From positions 205,708 to 269,707 of the forward strand of contig JAFDYJ010000017.1 in the NCBI GenBank assembly GCA_018267515.1: DNA of 64,000 nucleotides, written 5' to 3'. Positions 17,084 through 26,409 of this stretch are shown piece by piece. Every line of letters begins with the position of its first letter. Position 1 is the first letter of the stretch. A program made the translations under genes and the position numbers. The DNA comes from Bacteroidota bacterium. GTDB taxonomy: Bacteria; Bacteroidota; Bacteroidia; Chitinophagales; Chitinophagaceae. The notes under the pieces are model-generated. The model worked only from the letters and a program-made list of their open reading frames with translations. It was not told the DNA's origin and did no database searches.

Positions 17084-18802
17084 CTACTCAACAATTATCT
17101 CGTCAACAAAAAGCCATGGAATATCTTTCGGATTAGAAAGTGTTTTATGAAATGCCTTTACTTTAATAAATCTTGCAGGTGTAGTATCAAAAGAAACCCG
17201 GCTGGCAACTATATTGCTTTTGTCGGGGGCAGTAATGCTTTCACCGGCTTTCTTAAATGAATCAGGTTTACCATCATCAGAAGTATAAACTTCTACCCGT
17301 TCGGAAGGGAATACCAGGTTACCGGGATTGTTATTGGAGTGTAGAATTACATTTGAAATACTCTGACGTTTACCGAGATCAATAACAACTTCCATATTAT
17401 TTCCCTCAAAGGCAAGCCATTGACCATCTCCGTAAGAACCGGAACCATTTGCCCCGTTTACCAACACGTTCACACCACCTTCTGCCCTGTACTTATTACT
17501 GAGTTCACTCAATAATTTAATGGGCCTGCCGGTTGCAAAGTTCACAGTAAATTGTTTTTCATTTGCAGATCCCATTGGTTCATTACCTTGAAATGCAAGA
17601 GCCCGTAACAATGCAGTTTTCCTGAGTATAAAGGGCTTTGAATATGCCACAGATTGAGCTGTCGGTTCTGAACCATCAAGTGTATAAGTTATTTTCAATT
17701 GAGGATTTCCGCAGGCAAGTGAAACTTTTAAAGCCCTGTTTTCAAGTTTAGATTTTATGCTTACATCATAAAACTTTCCGGACTTTATCAGACTAATGCC
17801 TGCCACCAATGGACGGTAGGTGGCTATCGAATCTAATTGCAAAAAATGCCAGGTAGTAAACATGTGCCCAATCATTTTCGGGTTGTTTAGCTTATAAGAA
17901 TATTTTATTAATGCCTCCACACCGGTTGTTTTTCTCCAGCTGCTTGGTATTACCCTGAAGCCTTTATGAATAAACATGGCAACCGAGCCATATTCATCAG
18001 CAGGCTCATAGTGCCAGTCGCACAAAATAATATCTTTCGGGATCATATCCACTGCAGGGGCAGTGCCGTTTAATGAAGATTCCCATTCTCCAAAATTGTA
18101 TTTCTTTCCGTCAATAAGCCGGTCGGCCCACATAAACATTTCCAATTTTCTCTTTTTAACCAAATGGTCGTGAAATTCATTCACCACTTTGGCAAACAGT
18201 TTAGCGGGATCTTTTCCTTTTGTATTTGGGGCTTTGTCCGAGTTTAATAAAAAAACTTCATCCATTCCTACATGGATGCCGTCAACGCCGAAAGCATCAG
18301 CTATCTCATCAATCAGCGGAAAAACGATTTCATTGACTTTTGGATTCGTAGGATCCCATTCCCTGCAATAGATGCCTACATTGTTTGGAAAAGCTCCCGG
18401 GGTATTATCGAGCTCCGGGTAAACTGCAAGTAGCGGGCAAGTCACCCCATCCCTTGACTGATGCCCCAAAGATTGAAATTGAGGAACCAGGCGAATGTTT
18501 GCCTGCCTGCAAGCCAAGCCGAATTTTTGTGCACCTTCTTTGGTAATATATCTTTTATCCCTCAATTCCGGATGCGATTTAAAATCGAAATTGTAATCAA
18601 CCTCCAAAAAAATCATGTTGATCCCTTGACTGGTAAGTTGGGGCAGTCTTGCTGCAAGCCCTTCTAATAAAGAATCGGTAGTATAATCAAGCAGGTGGAT
18701 GCTGATCCATTTCTTTTCATTTTTAGGAGTTGCATATAATGTAGTAATGCACACTGTCATTGAAAAGGCAGTTAAAATAATAAAATTTAAAATTGTTTTC
18801 AT
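17084..18802 (-). CDS. Glycoside hydrolase family 20 protein (beta-N-acetylhexosaminidase-like)
   Basis: A secreted protein of 572 residues. The frame extends to 18901, but the ATG at 18802 starts a clear signal peptide ending at TLYA. The catalytic TIM barrel carries GIHVGMDEVF, the Asp-Glu pair of GH20 that acts by substrate assistance, and a tryptophan-rich active-site region (FTTWHF). Next come a chitobiase-type C-terminal segment (ITYTLDGSEPT) and an F5/8-type carbohydrate-binding region (VVIDLGKRQSISNVILHSN). It would release terminal GlcNAc or GalNAc from glycans or murein fragments in the periplasm or outside. Confidence 0.85.
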   Translation of the reverse strand: MKTILNFIILTAFSMTVCITTLYATPKNEKKWISIHLLDYTTDSLLEGLAARLPQLTSQGINMIFLEVDYNFDFKSHPELRDKRYITKEGAQKFGLACRQANIRLVPQFQSLGHQSRDGVTCPLLAVYPELDNTPGAFPNNVGIYCREWDPTNPKVNEIVFPLIDEIADAFGVDGIHVGMDEVFLLNSDKAPNTKGKDPAKLFAKVVNEFHDHLVKKRKLEMFMWADRLIDGKKYNFGEWESSLNGTAPAVDMIPKDIILCDWHYEPADEYGSVAMFIHKGFRVIPSSWRKTTGVEALIKYSYKLNNPKMIGHMFTTWHFLQLDSIATYRPLVAGISLIKSGKFYDVSIKSKLENRALKVSLACGNPQLKITYTLDGSEPTAQSVAYSKPFILRKTALLRALAFQGNEPMGSANEKQFTVNFATGRPIKLLSELSNKYRAEGGVNVLVNGANGSGSYGDGQWLAFEGNNMEVVIDLGKRQSISNVILHSNNNPGNLVFPSERVEVYTSDDGKPDSFKKAGESITAPDKSNIVASRVSFDTTPARFIKVKAFHKTLSNPKDIPWLFVDEIIVE

Positions 18803-18950
18803 TATTTCAGAATTGTTAATGGTTGTGATTAGTATATAACTTATAAAAATAAGTGATTTTTTACTTAACAGGATTTTCAAAAATTCGGGAGAATTCTTCA
18901 AGTCGTGTCAATTTAAAGTAATTTTATCAGGGAAACGATACCTGCAGCAC

Positions 18951-19883
18951 ATGGCTCATACACATCAGCAAGAAGAGGAACACAAACACGAGCACCATCA
19001 TCACGGCCCAGTTGTACTTACGCATATCAACCGTGCTTTTATAATCGGGATAATGTTGAATTTCATATTTGTTATTGTAGAAGTCATTGCCGGGTTTTCC
19101 ATTCATTCATTATCCCTGTTGAGCGATGCGGGGCATAACCTGGCAGATGTAGGAACCCTTGCATTATCCCTGTTAGCTTACCGTTTAGTAAAAGTCAAAG
19201 CAAACGAACGATACACTTATGGCTATCGCAAAACTTCCATACTGGTAGCCTTGTTTAATGCGGTTGTGTTATTAGCATCCATTGGCGCTATTATTTACGA
19301 GGCTATTCATCGCTTTCTGAGTCCCGAACCGCTACCCGGAACTACGATTGCCCTGGTTGCCGGTATCGGAATTGTCATCAATGGCTTTACCGCCATCTTG
19401 TTTTTAAAAGACAAAGAAAAAGATCTCAATATCAAAAGCGCTTACCTGCACTTGCTGAGTGATGCACTGGTTTCATTTGGGCTTGTAATAGCCGGTATCC
19501 TGATTTATTATACAAACTGGTATTGGCTGGATCCCGTTTTCAGTATCATCATTGCCGTTGTAATTGTATTGGGCACCTGGAATTTGCTCCGCCACAGCCT
19601 TCGATTATCATTGGACGGCGTTCCTCCGGAAATTAATATTCAGAAAATAAAGGAAGCAGCATTAAAAACTGAAGGCGTGCTGGGTATTCATCACCTGCAT
19701 GTATGGGCTATCAGCACTACTCAAAATGCACTGACGGCACATATCCTTGTAGATAAAAATACCGGCATGGAACAAATCCACAGAATCAAAGATCACCTGA
19801 AACATGAAATGGAGCATCTGAATATTCAACACATTACATTAGAACCCGAAATCAAAGATGAAAACTGCGGAGAAGATTGCTGA
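18951..19883 (+). CDS. Cation diffusion facilitator (Zn2+/Co2+/Cd2+ efflux, CzcD/ZitB type)
   Basis: A 310-residue inner-membrane antiporter exporting divalent metal in exchange for protons. It opens with a histidine-rich cytoplasmic tail (residues 3-18, ten histidines). About six transmembrane helices follow. The metal-site motifs are SDAGHNLAD in helix 2 and HLLSDAL in helix 5, consistent with zinc. The C-terminal soluble domain contains the conserved HHLHVW. No metal-responsive regulator lies next to it. Confidence 0.93.
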   Translation: MAHTHQQEEEHKHEHHHHGPVVLTHINRAFIIGIMLNFIFVIVEVIAGFSIHSLSLLSDAGHNLADVGTLALSLLAYRLVKVKANERYTYGYRKTSILVALFNAVVLLASIGAIIYEAIHRFLSPEPLPGTTIALVAGIGIVINGFTAILFLKDKEKDLNIKSAYLHLLSDALVSFGLVIAGILIYYTNWYWLDPVFSIIIAVVIVLGTWNLLRHSLRLSLDGVPPEINIQKIKEAALKTEGVLGIHHLHVWAISTTQNALTAHILVDKNTGMEQIHRIKDHLKHEMEHLNIQHITLEPEIKDENCGEDC

Positions 19884-19897
19884 TTTTTCCATTTAAA

Positions 19898-20533
19898 TTA
19901 TGTAATCATTTCCTTTGGCCGTTTCTTTTTCAGTGGTGCATTATCTTTCCATTGCCAAAGATGCAAACAGGCATAAGTTCGGTAGGGCTTCCAGGATTCC
20001 GAAATACTCAGCATTTGTTCCCTGAATTTTTTCCTGTTACTCTTTCTTATCCCGTACAACTTTATCATTGCATTCTGAATGCCCAGGTCATCCACTGCAA
20101 ACACATCTTCTCTCCCCAATGCAAACATCAGCAGCATTTCAGATGTCCATCTTCCTACTCCTTTTATTTGAGTCAGATATCCGATCACCTCTTCATTACT
20201 CATTTTATGAAGTCTCTTAAAATCCAGACCTGACTCTAATTCAAACCTGGCTACATTTTGCACATATCCCACTTTGGCATTTGATAGACCAATAGCTCTC
20301 AGTTTTTCAAAAGAGGTGGCTAATATTTGTTCAGGACCCGGCTCTTTACCTTCAAATAAATCAAGATATCTGCTGTAAATAACATCTGCCACTTTTATAG
20401 AAAGTTGCTGGCCCATAATAGAAGCACAGAGCCAGGCACTTATATTTTTCCGCCTGACCAGTTTATGAGGCTTTTTTCCATTAATAATCTTTCTTAATTT
20501 TTTGTCTTTTGAAAGATGTTTGATGTAGTGCAT
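19898..20533 (-). CDS. DNA-3-methyladenine glycosylase, AlkA-like (HhH-GPD)
   Basis: A base-excision repair enzyme of about 211 residues. The helix-hairpin-helix is IKGVGRWTSEM, and the catalytic aspartate lies in VDDLGIQNA. The frame opens upstream at 20593, but the ATG at 20533 (MHYIKHLSKD) starts at the usual family position. The N-terminal TBP-like domain of E. coli AlkA is missing, as in the short bacterial form. It would remove alkylated purines from DNA. It ends 14 bases from the convergent cation exporter. Confidence 0.9.
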   Translation of the reverse strand: MHYIKHLSKDKKLRKIINGKKPHKLVRRKNISAWLCASIMGQQLSIKVADVIYSRYLDLFEGKEPGPEQILATSFEKLRAIGLSNAKVGYVQNVARFELESGLDFKRLHKMSNEEVIGYLTQIKGVGRWTSEMLLMFALGREDVFAVDDLGIQNAMIKLYGIRKSNRKKFREQMLSISESWKPYRTYACLHLWQWKDNAPLKKKRPKEMIT

Positions 20534-20627
20534 AGAATCTAAAATTAAAAAGTAATCAGTAAAAAGAAGATCAATTTGATTCAGGAATCGCAACTGTTCT
20601 TAGGCAGTAAAGAATGAAAGCTTCTAA

Positions 20628-20889
20628 TTACTGAAGACAAATCTCAGGGATTTTAATTCTTCAAATTATTTCAACCTGGTTTATTTTGATGTTTTCGACC
20701 CGGAAGCACAGCCGGAGCTATGGACAAAAAATTTGTTAGTGAAAATGTTCTCTCTTCTGTTAGCCGTCGGAATATTGGTTAATTACAGCAGCAAAGGAGA
20801 TGTTAAAAGCTCCTTACAGGCAGCAGAATTCAGGGTAGAAAAAATCCGATTCTCTTCATAAACGAGAAAGGATGAGAGCAGGAAGGTAA
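20628..20889 (+). pseudogene. mnmD: Remnant of mnmD (tRNA mnm5s2U methyltransferase)
   Basis: No intact frame lies here, but the translation from 20628 gives NLVYFDVFDPEAQPELW followed by GILVNYSSKGDV and AAEFRVEKI. These closely match the C-terminal half of MnmD, where YFDAF-P--QPELW and the YC-KG-V segment are conserved. The frame meets a stop at 20859-20861. The conserved C-terminal KRE-MRA then reappears in the +1 frame (20860-20880). The 5' half, including the SAM-binding part, is gone. It is a 5'-truncated, frameshifted pseudogene. The assignment is from recall of the family, not a database search. Confidence 0.75.
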
Positions 20890-20950
20890 ATGGTGAATAG
20901 AATCCAGAAACGGCAAAACTCACTGACCATTGACTATTGACCATTCACTA
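20889..20950. repeat. Short degenerate repeats TGACCATTGAC / TGACCATTCAC
   Basis: TGACCATTGAC (20924-20934) and TGACCATTCAC (20938-20948) are near-identical direct repeats. ATGGTGAATAG (20889-20899) is an imperfect inverted copy of CTATTGACCAT (20934-20944). The block directly follows the mnmD remnant and abuts the amidohydrolase stop. It may be a small dispersed intergenic element. Confidence 0.4.
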
Positions 20951-22528
20951 CTTCATTCCCGGTTGCAATAGTTTCCAACCTGTCTTTTGCTTTTCACCAT
21001 CCACCATTTTCTTAACATCCGCCAACAGTTTTTTGGCATCATAAATAATCCCATCCTTGATTGTGTATTTAACACCGCCCTTTCTTACTACTTCATTTTT
21101 TTCGTTCATGTAGATAGCTCCGGCACCATAGAGGTATTGTAAATTCTCCAATGGGTTTGCATCTATGATGACCAGGTCAGCCAACTTTCCTACTTCCACG
21201 CTTCCAAGATCTTTATCAGCTCCAAGGGCCTGGGCTCCGTATAAAGTTGCCGAACGGATTACTTCCAGCGGATGAAATCCGGCTTCACGTAATAACTCCA
21301 ACTCACGGATATATCCAAAACCATAGGTCTGATAAATAAATCCATTATCACTTCCCGTAGTCACTCTTCCACCCCGGTTTTTGTACTCATTAACAAAAGT
21401 CATCCAAAGACGATAATTTTCTTTCCAGGCCACTTCCTGCTCAGTGCCCCAACTGAACCAATACGATCCATGTGATTCTTTACTGGGTTCATAAAATTTC
21501 CAGAGAGAGGGCAATGTGTAATCTTCATGCCACTCAGCTCTCCGGGCTCTCATCAGGTCCCGGTTTGCATCATAAATATTAAAAGTGGGATCAATTGTAA
21601 AGTCAAGTTTCAGTAATTCATTCATTACATCATTCCAATGCTGGCTATAAGGCGCTGCAGCCTGCTTCCATAATTTCCCGGCTTCTTCAAACCGGTTTTG
21701 CTCATTGCTGTAATTATAATCCAGTGGATAGTTTTGAATAGTTCTGTCGGTAAATAAAGCTTCCGGTAAGCCGTACCAATGTTCCATGGAAGTAAGGCCT
21801 GCTCTTGCGCTGTTTATTACATTCCACCTGGGTACATCCATTTGTGCATGATGACAAGCGGATCGCAATCCCAGTCTTTTATTTTCCCGGATAGCTGCAT
21901 CCATCACCTGGGGAGCAGCACCGAAAAATTTTATTCCGTCTGCTCCTTTTTTTGCGTTTTCATCCACCCATTCAATCGCTTGTTCCGCTGTAGAAATTGG
22001 TTGTTTGGATCCCTGGCCAAAAGAAGTGTAAGCAAAAATCCGGGGAGCCGTAATCTTATTTTCAGCACTCAGTTTTTTTTCATCCAATACCCAATCCAGG
22101 CCATTGCCCGAGCCGGGTTCCCGGATAGTTGTAATCCCATGCGCCATCCAAAGTTTAAATACATATTCAGCAGGAGCGCCTTGTGCCCTGCCACCGATAT
22201 GGCCATGCATATCTATAAATCCAGGAAGTAAATACATGCCGGTGCAATCCAGTTCTTTTCCACCTTCTTTTAGCTTTGGCCGGCTATCTGATCTGAGAGG
22301 AATGCCTGATCCCACCCCGGCTATTCTTACAATGCGATTGTTTTCTATTACAATATCCATCGGGCCGGTTGCCGGCGCACCGGTGCCGTTTATCAGAATT
22401 ACACCCCGAATGATAAGTTGAGAATAGGGACCATCACCTTCCTTTTTTTCAGGAGCTTTTGGCAATTGCGCCTGGGATATATTGGCAGAAAAAAGAATAA
22501 GGAGAAAAGCAAATAATATGATTCGCAT
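20948..22528 (-). CDS. Secreted amidohydrolase family protein
   Basis: A 526-residue protein with a signal peptide ending at SQAQ and a metal-dependent hydrolase barrel. The metal ligands follow the family pattern: HGH in GFIDMHGHIGG, a candidate bridging Lys in GIKFFG, His in CHHAQ, His in SMEHWY, and Asp in TTGSDNG. The C-terminal composite domain (GKLADLVIIDANPL) is typical of imidazolonepropionase/prolidase-like amidohydrolases. The substrate is unknown; peptides or cyclic amides are possible. It stands alone between the mnmD remnant and cysS. Confidence 0.88.
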   Translation of the reverse strand: MRIILFAFLLILFSANISQAQLPKAPEKKEGDGPYSQLIIRGVILINGTGAPATGPMDIVIENNRIVRIAGVGSGIPLRSDSRPKLKEGGKELDCTGMYLLPGFIDMHGHIGGRAQGAPAEYVFKLWMAHGITTIREPGSGNGLDWVLDEKKLSAENKITAPRIFAYTSFGQGSKQPISTAEQAIEWVDENAKKGADGIKFFGAAPQVMDAAIRENKRLGLRSACHHAQMDVPRWNVINSARAGLTSMEHWYGLPEALFTDRTIQNYPLDYNYSNEQNRFEEAGKLWKQAAAPYSQHWNDVMNELLKLDFTIDPTFNIYDANRDLMRARRAEWHEDYTLPSLWKFYEPSKESHGSYWFSWGTEQEVAWKENYRLWMTFVNEYKNRGGRVTTGSDNGFIYQTYGFGYIRELELLREAGFHPLEVIRSATLYGAQALGADKDLGSVEVGKLADLVIIDANPLENLQYLYGAGAIYMNEKNEVVRKGGVKYTIKDGIIYDAKKLLADVKKMVDGEKQKTGWKLLQPGMK

Positions 22529-22683
22529 GGTAGTTGTTTTGGAAAAAACAAGTTAGTAAAAAGGAAGCAGATGGAATAAAATACTTAAGCACTAAGACTC
22601 AGTGAAAGCAGACCCTAAACGGGATGAAAAATTCTTGCCGGAAAAAATTTATGCCGGTATTAAAAAGCTGGTCTGTCATAAAA

Positions 22684-24186
22684 CTATTCAATGGAATAGC
22701 TGATGGTTCCATCCTTATCATCTTTAAGTGAAATTCCTAAACCCATCAGTTGATTTCTGATTTTATCCGAAGTGGCAAAATCTTTCCGACCCCTTGCTTC
22801 TTTCCTGATTTCAATCAGCAGGTCCATTACTCCTTTAAATTTTGAATGATCTGCTTCTGAGATGTTTTTCAACCCCAGGATGCCTTCTACATAAATTTTC
22901 ATTTGCTTTTGCAGCCATCCAAATGTCTCTTTTGATATTGCTGAAACGGGAATTGTTTTATCTCTCATGGAATTGATGACAGGAACCAATTCAAACATAT
23001 TTGCCAGCACTTTGGCAGTATTAAAATCATCATTGAGAAATTCATCAAATTCAGTTACAAGTTTTGTTACACGGGATTCAAGTTCCTTATCCTGCACTTC
23101 ATTTCCTGCTGCCTGTGATCCGTATCTCATATCCTGTAACTTTTCATACGCTTCCCACAATCTCTTCAATCCCTTTTCAGAAGCCAGCAATGCATCATTG
23201 CTGAAATCCAACGTGCTGCGGTAATGAGTTTGTAATATAAAAAAACGTATCACCATCGGGTGATAAGCTTTGGCCAATAAAGGATGATTGCCGCTGAAAA
23301 GTTCAGTTAATTTGATCACATTATTATAGCTCTTCCCCATTTTCTTTCCGTCAATGGTGATCATATTATTATGTATCCAGTATCTAACCGGCGCTATATG
23401 ATTGCAGATAGTACTCTGGGCAATTTCGCTTTCATGGTGCGGAAACATCAGGTCCATGCCACCACCATGAATATCGAATTGTTTGCCAAGATATTTTGTG
23501 GCCATGGCAGAACATTCGATATGCCAACCCGGATACCCCACACCCCAGGGACTTTTCCAACGCATAATATGTTCCGGAGCTGCTGCTTTCCATAATGCAA
23601 AATCAGCCTTGTCTCTCTTTTCCTCCTGTCCTTCCAGTTCTCTTGTCGTTTCTAAAAGATCGTCAATTACCCGTCCGCTCAGCTTGCCATAATCATGAGA
23701 TGATGCATATTTCTTTACATCAAAATACACAGAACCGTTTTTTTCATAAGCATAGCCGGTTTTGATCAGCTCTTCAATCATACTGATCTGTTCAACAATA
23801 TGCCCGGTTGCAGTTGGTTCTATAGAGGGAGGCAGGGTATTAAACTGCGCCATTGCCCAATGAAAGAGATTGGTATATTTCTGAACCAACTCCATAGGTT
23901 CCAGTTTTTCAAGAACTGCTTTTTTAGAAATTTTATCTTCTGCTTCTCTCCCTTCTTCTTCAAAGTGACCTGCATCGGTTATGTTCCGGACATATCGCAC
24001 TTTATATCCGAGGTGTTGCAGGTAGCGATAGATGACGTCAAAAGTGATATAGGGCCTTGCATGTCCCAGGTGGCTTTCCCCGCTCACGGTGGGGCCACAT
24101 ACATACATGCCTGCATGACCGGGGGTCAATGATGTAAATACTTCTTTTTGCCTGGAATAAGAATTATAAACTTTCAGTTCGCTCAT
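22684..24186 (-). CDS. cysS: Cysteinyl-tRNA synthetase
   Basis: A 500-residue class I aminoacyl-tRNA synthetase charging tRNA-Cys. The HIGH motif appears as HLGH in the segment after CGPTVSGES, and the KMSKS loop as KKMGKS. Zinc ligands are the Cys in YVCGPT, the Cys in WHIECSAMA and the His/Glu in PHHESEIA. The C-terminal helical tRNA-binding domain is complete, with DFATSDKIRNQL near the end. Length and motifs are normal for the family. Confidence 0.97.
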   Translation of the reverse strand: MSELKVYNSYSRQKEVFTSLTPGHAGMYVCGPTVSGESHLGHARPYITFDVIYRYLQHLGYKVRYVRNITDAGHFEEEGREAEDKISKKAVLEKLEPMELVQKYTNLFHWAMAQFNTLPPSIEPTATGHIVEQISMIEELIKTGYAYEKNGSVYFDVKKYASSHDYGKLSGRVIDDLLETTRELEGQEEKRDKADFALWKAAAPEHIMRWKSPWGVGYPGWHIECSAMATKYLGKQFDIHGGGMDLMFPHHESEIAQSTICNHIAPVRYWIHNNMITIDGKKMGKSYNNVIKLTELFSGNHPLLAKAYHPMVIRFFILQTHYRSTLDFSNDALLASEKGLKRLWEAYEKLQDMRYGSQAAGNEVQDKELESRVTKLVTEFDEFLNDDFNTAKVLANMFELVPVINSMRDKTIPVSAISKETFGWLQKQMKIYVEGILGLKNISEADHSKFKGVMDLLIEIRKEARGRKDFATSDKIRNQLMGLGISLKDDKDGTISYSIE

Positions 24187-24231
24187 ATTATAAAGGGAAG
24201 TGCAGCAAAAATAATGCTTCTCAGTTCAAAT

Positions 24232-25356
24232 TTATTTCTTCAACTCAATATCTGCTACCAGCATATAATGATCGGACAAGTCTCTTACCAGGCGGTTTAC
24301 CTGCCGTATCCTGAAATTATTGTCTGCAAAAATATAATCAATGCGTAAAGTTGAAGAAAGCGAAGAAAATGTTCTTCCCACACCCCAGCCTTTTTTGCTG
24401 AAAGCATCCTGGAGGCTGCCCCGTACGGTGGCATAGGTATAAGAATTAGGAACATCATTCATATCACCACAGAGAAGATAAGGATGTGTGCTCTTTTTAA
24501 CCTCATCTCTTACCATCCTTGCCTGTATGCTCCGGTAAACGGAACCTCTTTTTAATTTTGAAACAATGGTTCTTGAATTGGTAAAAAAACTATCCTGCTC
24601 CATCTTCTCAATACTGCTTATTTTGTCATAATCACTCTTTTTAAATTGAAGGGATTGCAGATGGGTAGTGTAAACCCGGATGGTGTCATCCCCCACTTTA
24701 ATATCGGCATGAATCAATACATCCGGTAAAGTAGGAAGCGGGTAACGCAACAGGCCGGTATCAATGATCGGGTATCTTGAAAAAATAATAGAGCTGTAAT
24801 ACTGTTTTGCACCATCCTCATCAAAAGAAAAATAGAAGTACGGATAATTAAGCAGCCTGCGGATATAATCAATATTGTCATAATATTCGGCATGGGCAGA
24901 AGACTGAAACTCCTGGAGGCAAAGAATATCAGCATTCATTTCATGTATTTGATCCATCATTTTCACCCGCATCTGGCTGCCTTTATTATTATTTTTTTTG
25001 AGTTCAATAAACCGGGCAACATTCCAGCTTACAATCCGGATGGAATTGGGATCCTTTTCCGGCTGAAAAGAATGAGAAATATGAAAAGCAAAAAAAACAC
25101 CGATACTTTTAAAACCAAGCAATAATGGCACAGCTGAAATAAGAGAATATTTGGGTTTTATAAATAACCATAGCAATAAAAATAAAATCATAAAGAACAA
25201 CAGGAAGGGAAATGCGAGGGCTAATAAAGAGATAAACCACCATCGGCCCGGATCCAGGTAAGGCGTGGCAAAGCAGGCCAATAAAAATATTATTCCGGTA
25301 ATTATATTGGCAAAAAAGAGAAACCTGTTAGTGAAAATACCGAGCCGGCTGGCCAT
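24232..25356 (-). CDS. Endonuclease/exonuclease/phosphatase family membrane protein
   Basis: A 374-residue protein. Residues 1-95 contain about three transmembrane helices, and the rest is an exonuclease-III-like fold. Recognised elements are SWNVARF, CLQEFQS (catalytic Glu), CGDMNDVPNS (Asp/Asn) and the final DHYMLVADIEL (His). The fold covers DNases, phosphodiesterases and lipid phosphatases, so the substrate cannot be stated. The fused membrane helices place the domain at the membrane. It ends 45 bases before the cysS start region. Confidence 0.8.
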   Translation of the reverse strand: MASRLGIFTNRFLFFANIITGIIFLLACFATPYLDPGRWWFISLLALAFPFLLFFMILFLLLWLFIKPKYSLISAVPLLLGFKSIGVFFAFHISHSFQPEKDPNSIRIVSWNVARFIELKKNNNKGSQMRVKMMDQIHEMNADILCLQEFQSSAHAEYYDNIDYIRRLLNYPYFYFSFDEDGAKQYYSSIIFSRYPIIDTGLLRYPLPTLPDVLIHADIKVGDDTIRVYTTHLQSLQFKKSDYDKISSIEKMEQDSFFTNSRTIVSKLKRGSVYRSIQARMVRDEVKKSTHPYLLCGDMNDVPNSYTYATVRGSLQDAFSKKGWGVGRTFSSLSSTLRIDYIFADNNFRIRQVNRLVRDLSDHYMLVADIELKK

Positions 25357-25435
25357 AGTACACGAATTTCAGAAATAGGAACGAGTTTCCAATTATTTAA
25401 TTGTTCAGAATAAATTACCGGGTAAGCAAAAGCTC

Positions 25436-26365
25436 TTACAACTCTTCTTTGCTGGCTCTTTTTAATAATTCCTTTTCTTCATCGGAAAGGGAATTATAGC
25501 CTTTCTGGTTAATCTTATCCAATATCTCATCTATCCGTTGCTGTGTAATATGTGGAGTTTTTTTGAAAGGTGCAGAAGAAGATTTATAAAACAACTCATC
25601 CTTAATATTCCTTCCCTTTTTTGGTTTATCGGGGTTAAAAAGATTATTTACCCAATCAAAGAAATTATTCATCCAGTCGCTCCAATCATAACCTTTCCGG
25701 AGCATGAAAATAAAAAACATACCCATCAGCCCGCCGGATATATGAGATATATAAATGCCGGTATTTCCAACCGGGATTGTTGCCAGGTCCACCAGTACGA
25801 ATATCCCGGTAAGAATCCATAGCGGGATACCTCCATTCAGCAATGGGAAAATCCGGTAACCCGGAGCAATCAATGTGGTGGCAACAGCCACACCCATTAT
25901 ACCTGCTGATGCACCAAATGTAAGGCTGGCATGAATACCGGGTTTCAATGCCGGTAATAAATTATACGCAAGTATAAAGCCCAGTGCACCGGCCAGCGCA
26001 CTATATAGGAATACGGGAACTACTTTGCGGTTGCCCGTCAGATCTTGCAGAATATAACCGAAAGCCCATAGCCAAAGCATATTTGCAAATACATTCCAGA
26101 TGCCATCATGAACAAACATGTGAGTAAGAATTGTCCAGGGATGCGCTAAAATTTCGGAAGTATCCGGTGATAAGGTTATCCAGGGAAGTACATTTTGCTG
26201 ATATAAAACAAGTCCATCCGGGTTGCCATGGTTGAAATAATAAAGTGCCTTTACAAATGCAAATGAAACAAATACAATTAAATTAATGGCAACAAGAATT
26301 ACCAGGCTGTTATTATTTTGCCCCAGGGATATCCGTTGCCTGTACTTTTTCTCAGAATAATTCAT
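25436..26365 (-). CDS. Rhomboid family intramembrane serine protease (longer copy)
   Basis: A 309-residue protein with six hydrophobic helices. The nucleophile is the Ser in TFGASAGIMG, and the partner His is in YISHISGG, the catalytic dyad of rhomboids. A cytoplasmic C-terminal tail (about residues 235-309) ends in a charged helix with LSDEEKELLKRASKEE. Rhomboids cleave membrane-anchored proteins; targets are unknown. It directly follows a second rhomboid gene with a 44-base gap. Confidence 0.92.
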   Translation of the reverse strand: MNYSEKKYRQRISLGQNNNSLVILVAINLIVFVSFAFVKALYYFNHGNPDGLVLYQQNVLPWITLSPDTSEILAHPWTILTHMFVHDGIWNVFANMLWLWAFGYILQDLTGNRKVVPVFLYSALAGALGFILAYNLLPALKPGIHASLTFGASAGIMGVAVATTLIAPGYRIFPLLNGGIPLWILTGIFVLVDLATIPVGNTGIYISHISGGLMGMFFIFMLRKGYDWSDWMNNFFDWVNNLFNPDKPKKGRNIKDELFYKSSSAPFKKTPHITQQRIDEILDKINQKGYNSLSDEEKELLKRASKEEL

Positions 26366-26409
26366 AACTCATGGGTCAATTTCGGAATTCAGATTTTATC
26401 CATTAGTAA

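Noticed and set aside
23303..23350. KMGKS in place of KMSKS in cysS as a possible defect
   Set aside because: This variant is common in cysteinyl-tRNA synthetases of Bacteroidota and is not a sign of inactivity.
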